Below are positions 6,659 to 6,660 of a stretch of 6,660 nucleotides of DNA, one piece after another. The position numbers and the translations under genes are program-made. The DNA comes from Kiritimatiellia bacterium (GTDB taxonomy: Bacteria; Verrucomicrobiota; Kiritimatiellia; RFP12; UBA1067): contig JAFNRY010000238.1 in assembly GCA_017385345.1 (NCBI GenBank), positions 1 to 6,660 of the forward strand, read 5' to 3'. The notes beneath the pieces were generated by a model. It made no database searches and was not told the DNA's origin. It saw only the letters and a program-made list of their open reading frames with translations. Within the stretch, counting starts at the first letter, position 1; every line of letters begins with the position of its first letter.

Positions 6659-6660
6659 GC

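Overview
The window carries one uninterrupted run of genes, all on the minus strand, transcribed from high to low coordinates. It suggests a GC-rich Gram-negative bacterium. I lean towards the PVC superphylum, in the Kiritimatiellota/Lentisphaerota/Verrucomicrobiota neighbourhood. The reasons are a C10 peptidase ending in a C-terminal module I associate with secreted proteins of that group, a GspG-type domain outside any secretion operon, and an MCE/Mla-type lipid-transport lipoprotein, which implies an outer membrane. This placement is inference from family habits, not from a marker gene.

Layout in transcription order: (1) 6658-6566, the last 30 residues of a sensor histidine kinase, cut by the window edge. 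(2) 6569-4602, a secreted papain-like cysteine protease of family C10 (streptopain/SpeB type) with propeptide, catalytic domain, a carboxypeptidase-regulatory-like domain and a C-terminal module. (3) 4555-3245, thymidine/pyrimidine-nucleoside phosphorylase. (4) 3229-2489, a membrane-anchored GspG-like (major pseudopilin) domain protein with a long basic N-terminal extension and a degenerate prepilin site. (5) 2424-733, a Na+/phosphate symporter fused to a PhoU-like domain. (6) 736-113, an ABC-transport auxiliary lipoprotein (PqiC-like). (7) 109-1, the first 36 codons of an MlaE-type permease, running off the window.

Junctions are tight: ATGA overlaps at kinase/protease and at symporter/lipoprotein, a 3-nt gap before the permease, and gaps of 15 to 64 nt elsewhere. 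No intergenic gap exceeds about 65 bases and I see no convincing terminator or promoter between genes, so a single polycistronic unit is plausible although the functions are mixed. The upstream half pairs a sensor kinase with an exported protease. The downstream half joins phosphate uptake to what looks like an MCE phospholipid-transport cassette.

No tRNA, rRNA, CRISPR, insertion sequence or tandem repeat was seen. I found no clearly new multi-gene system. The most unusual items are the N-extended pseudopilin-like protein, the translational coupling of a kinase to a cysteine-rich C10 protease, and the coupling of a Na/Pi-PhoU gene to an MCE cassette. Long plus-strand reading frames are antisense shadows of the GC-rich genes.
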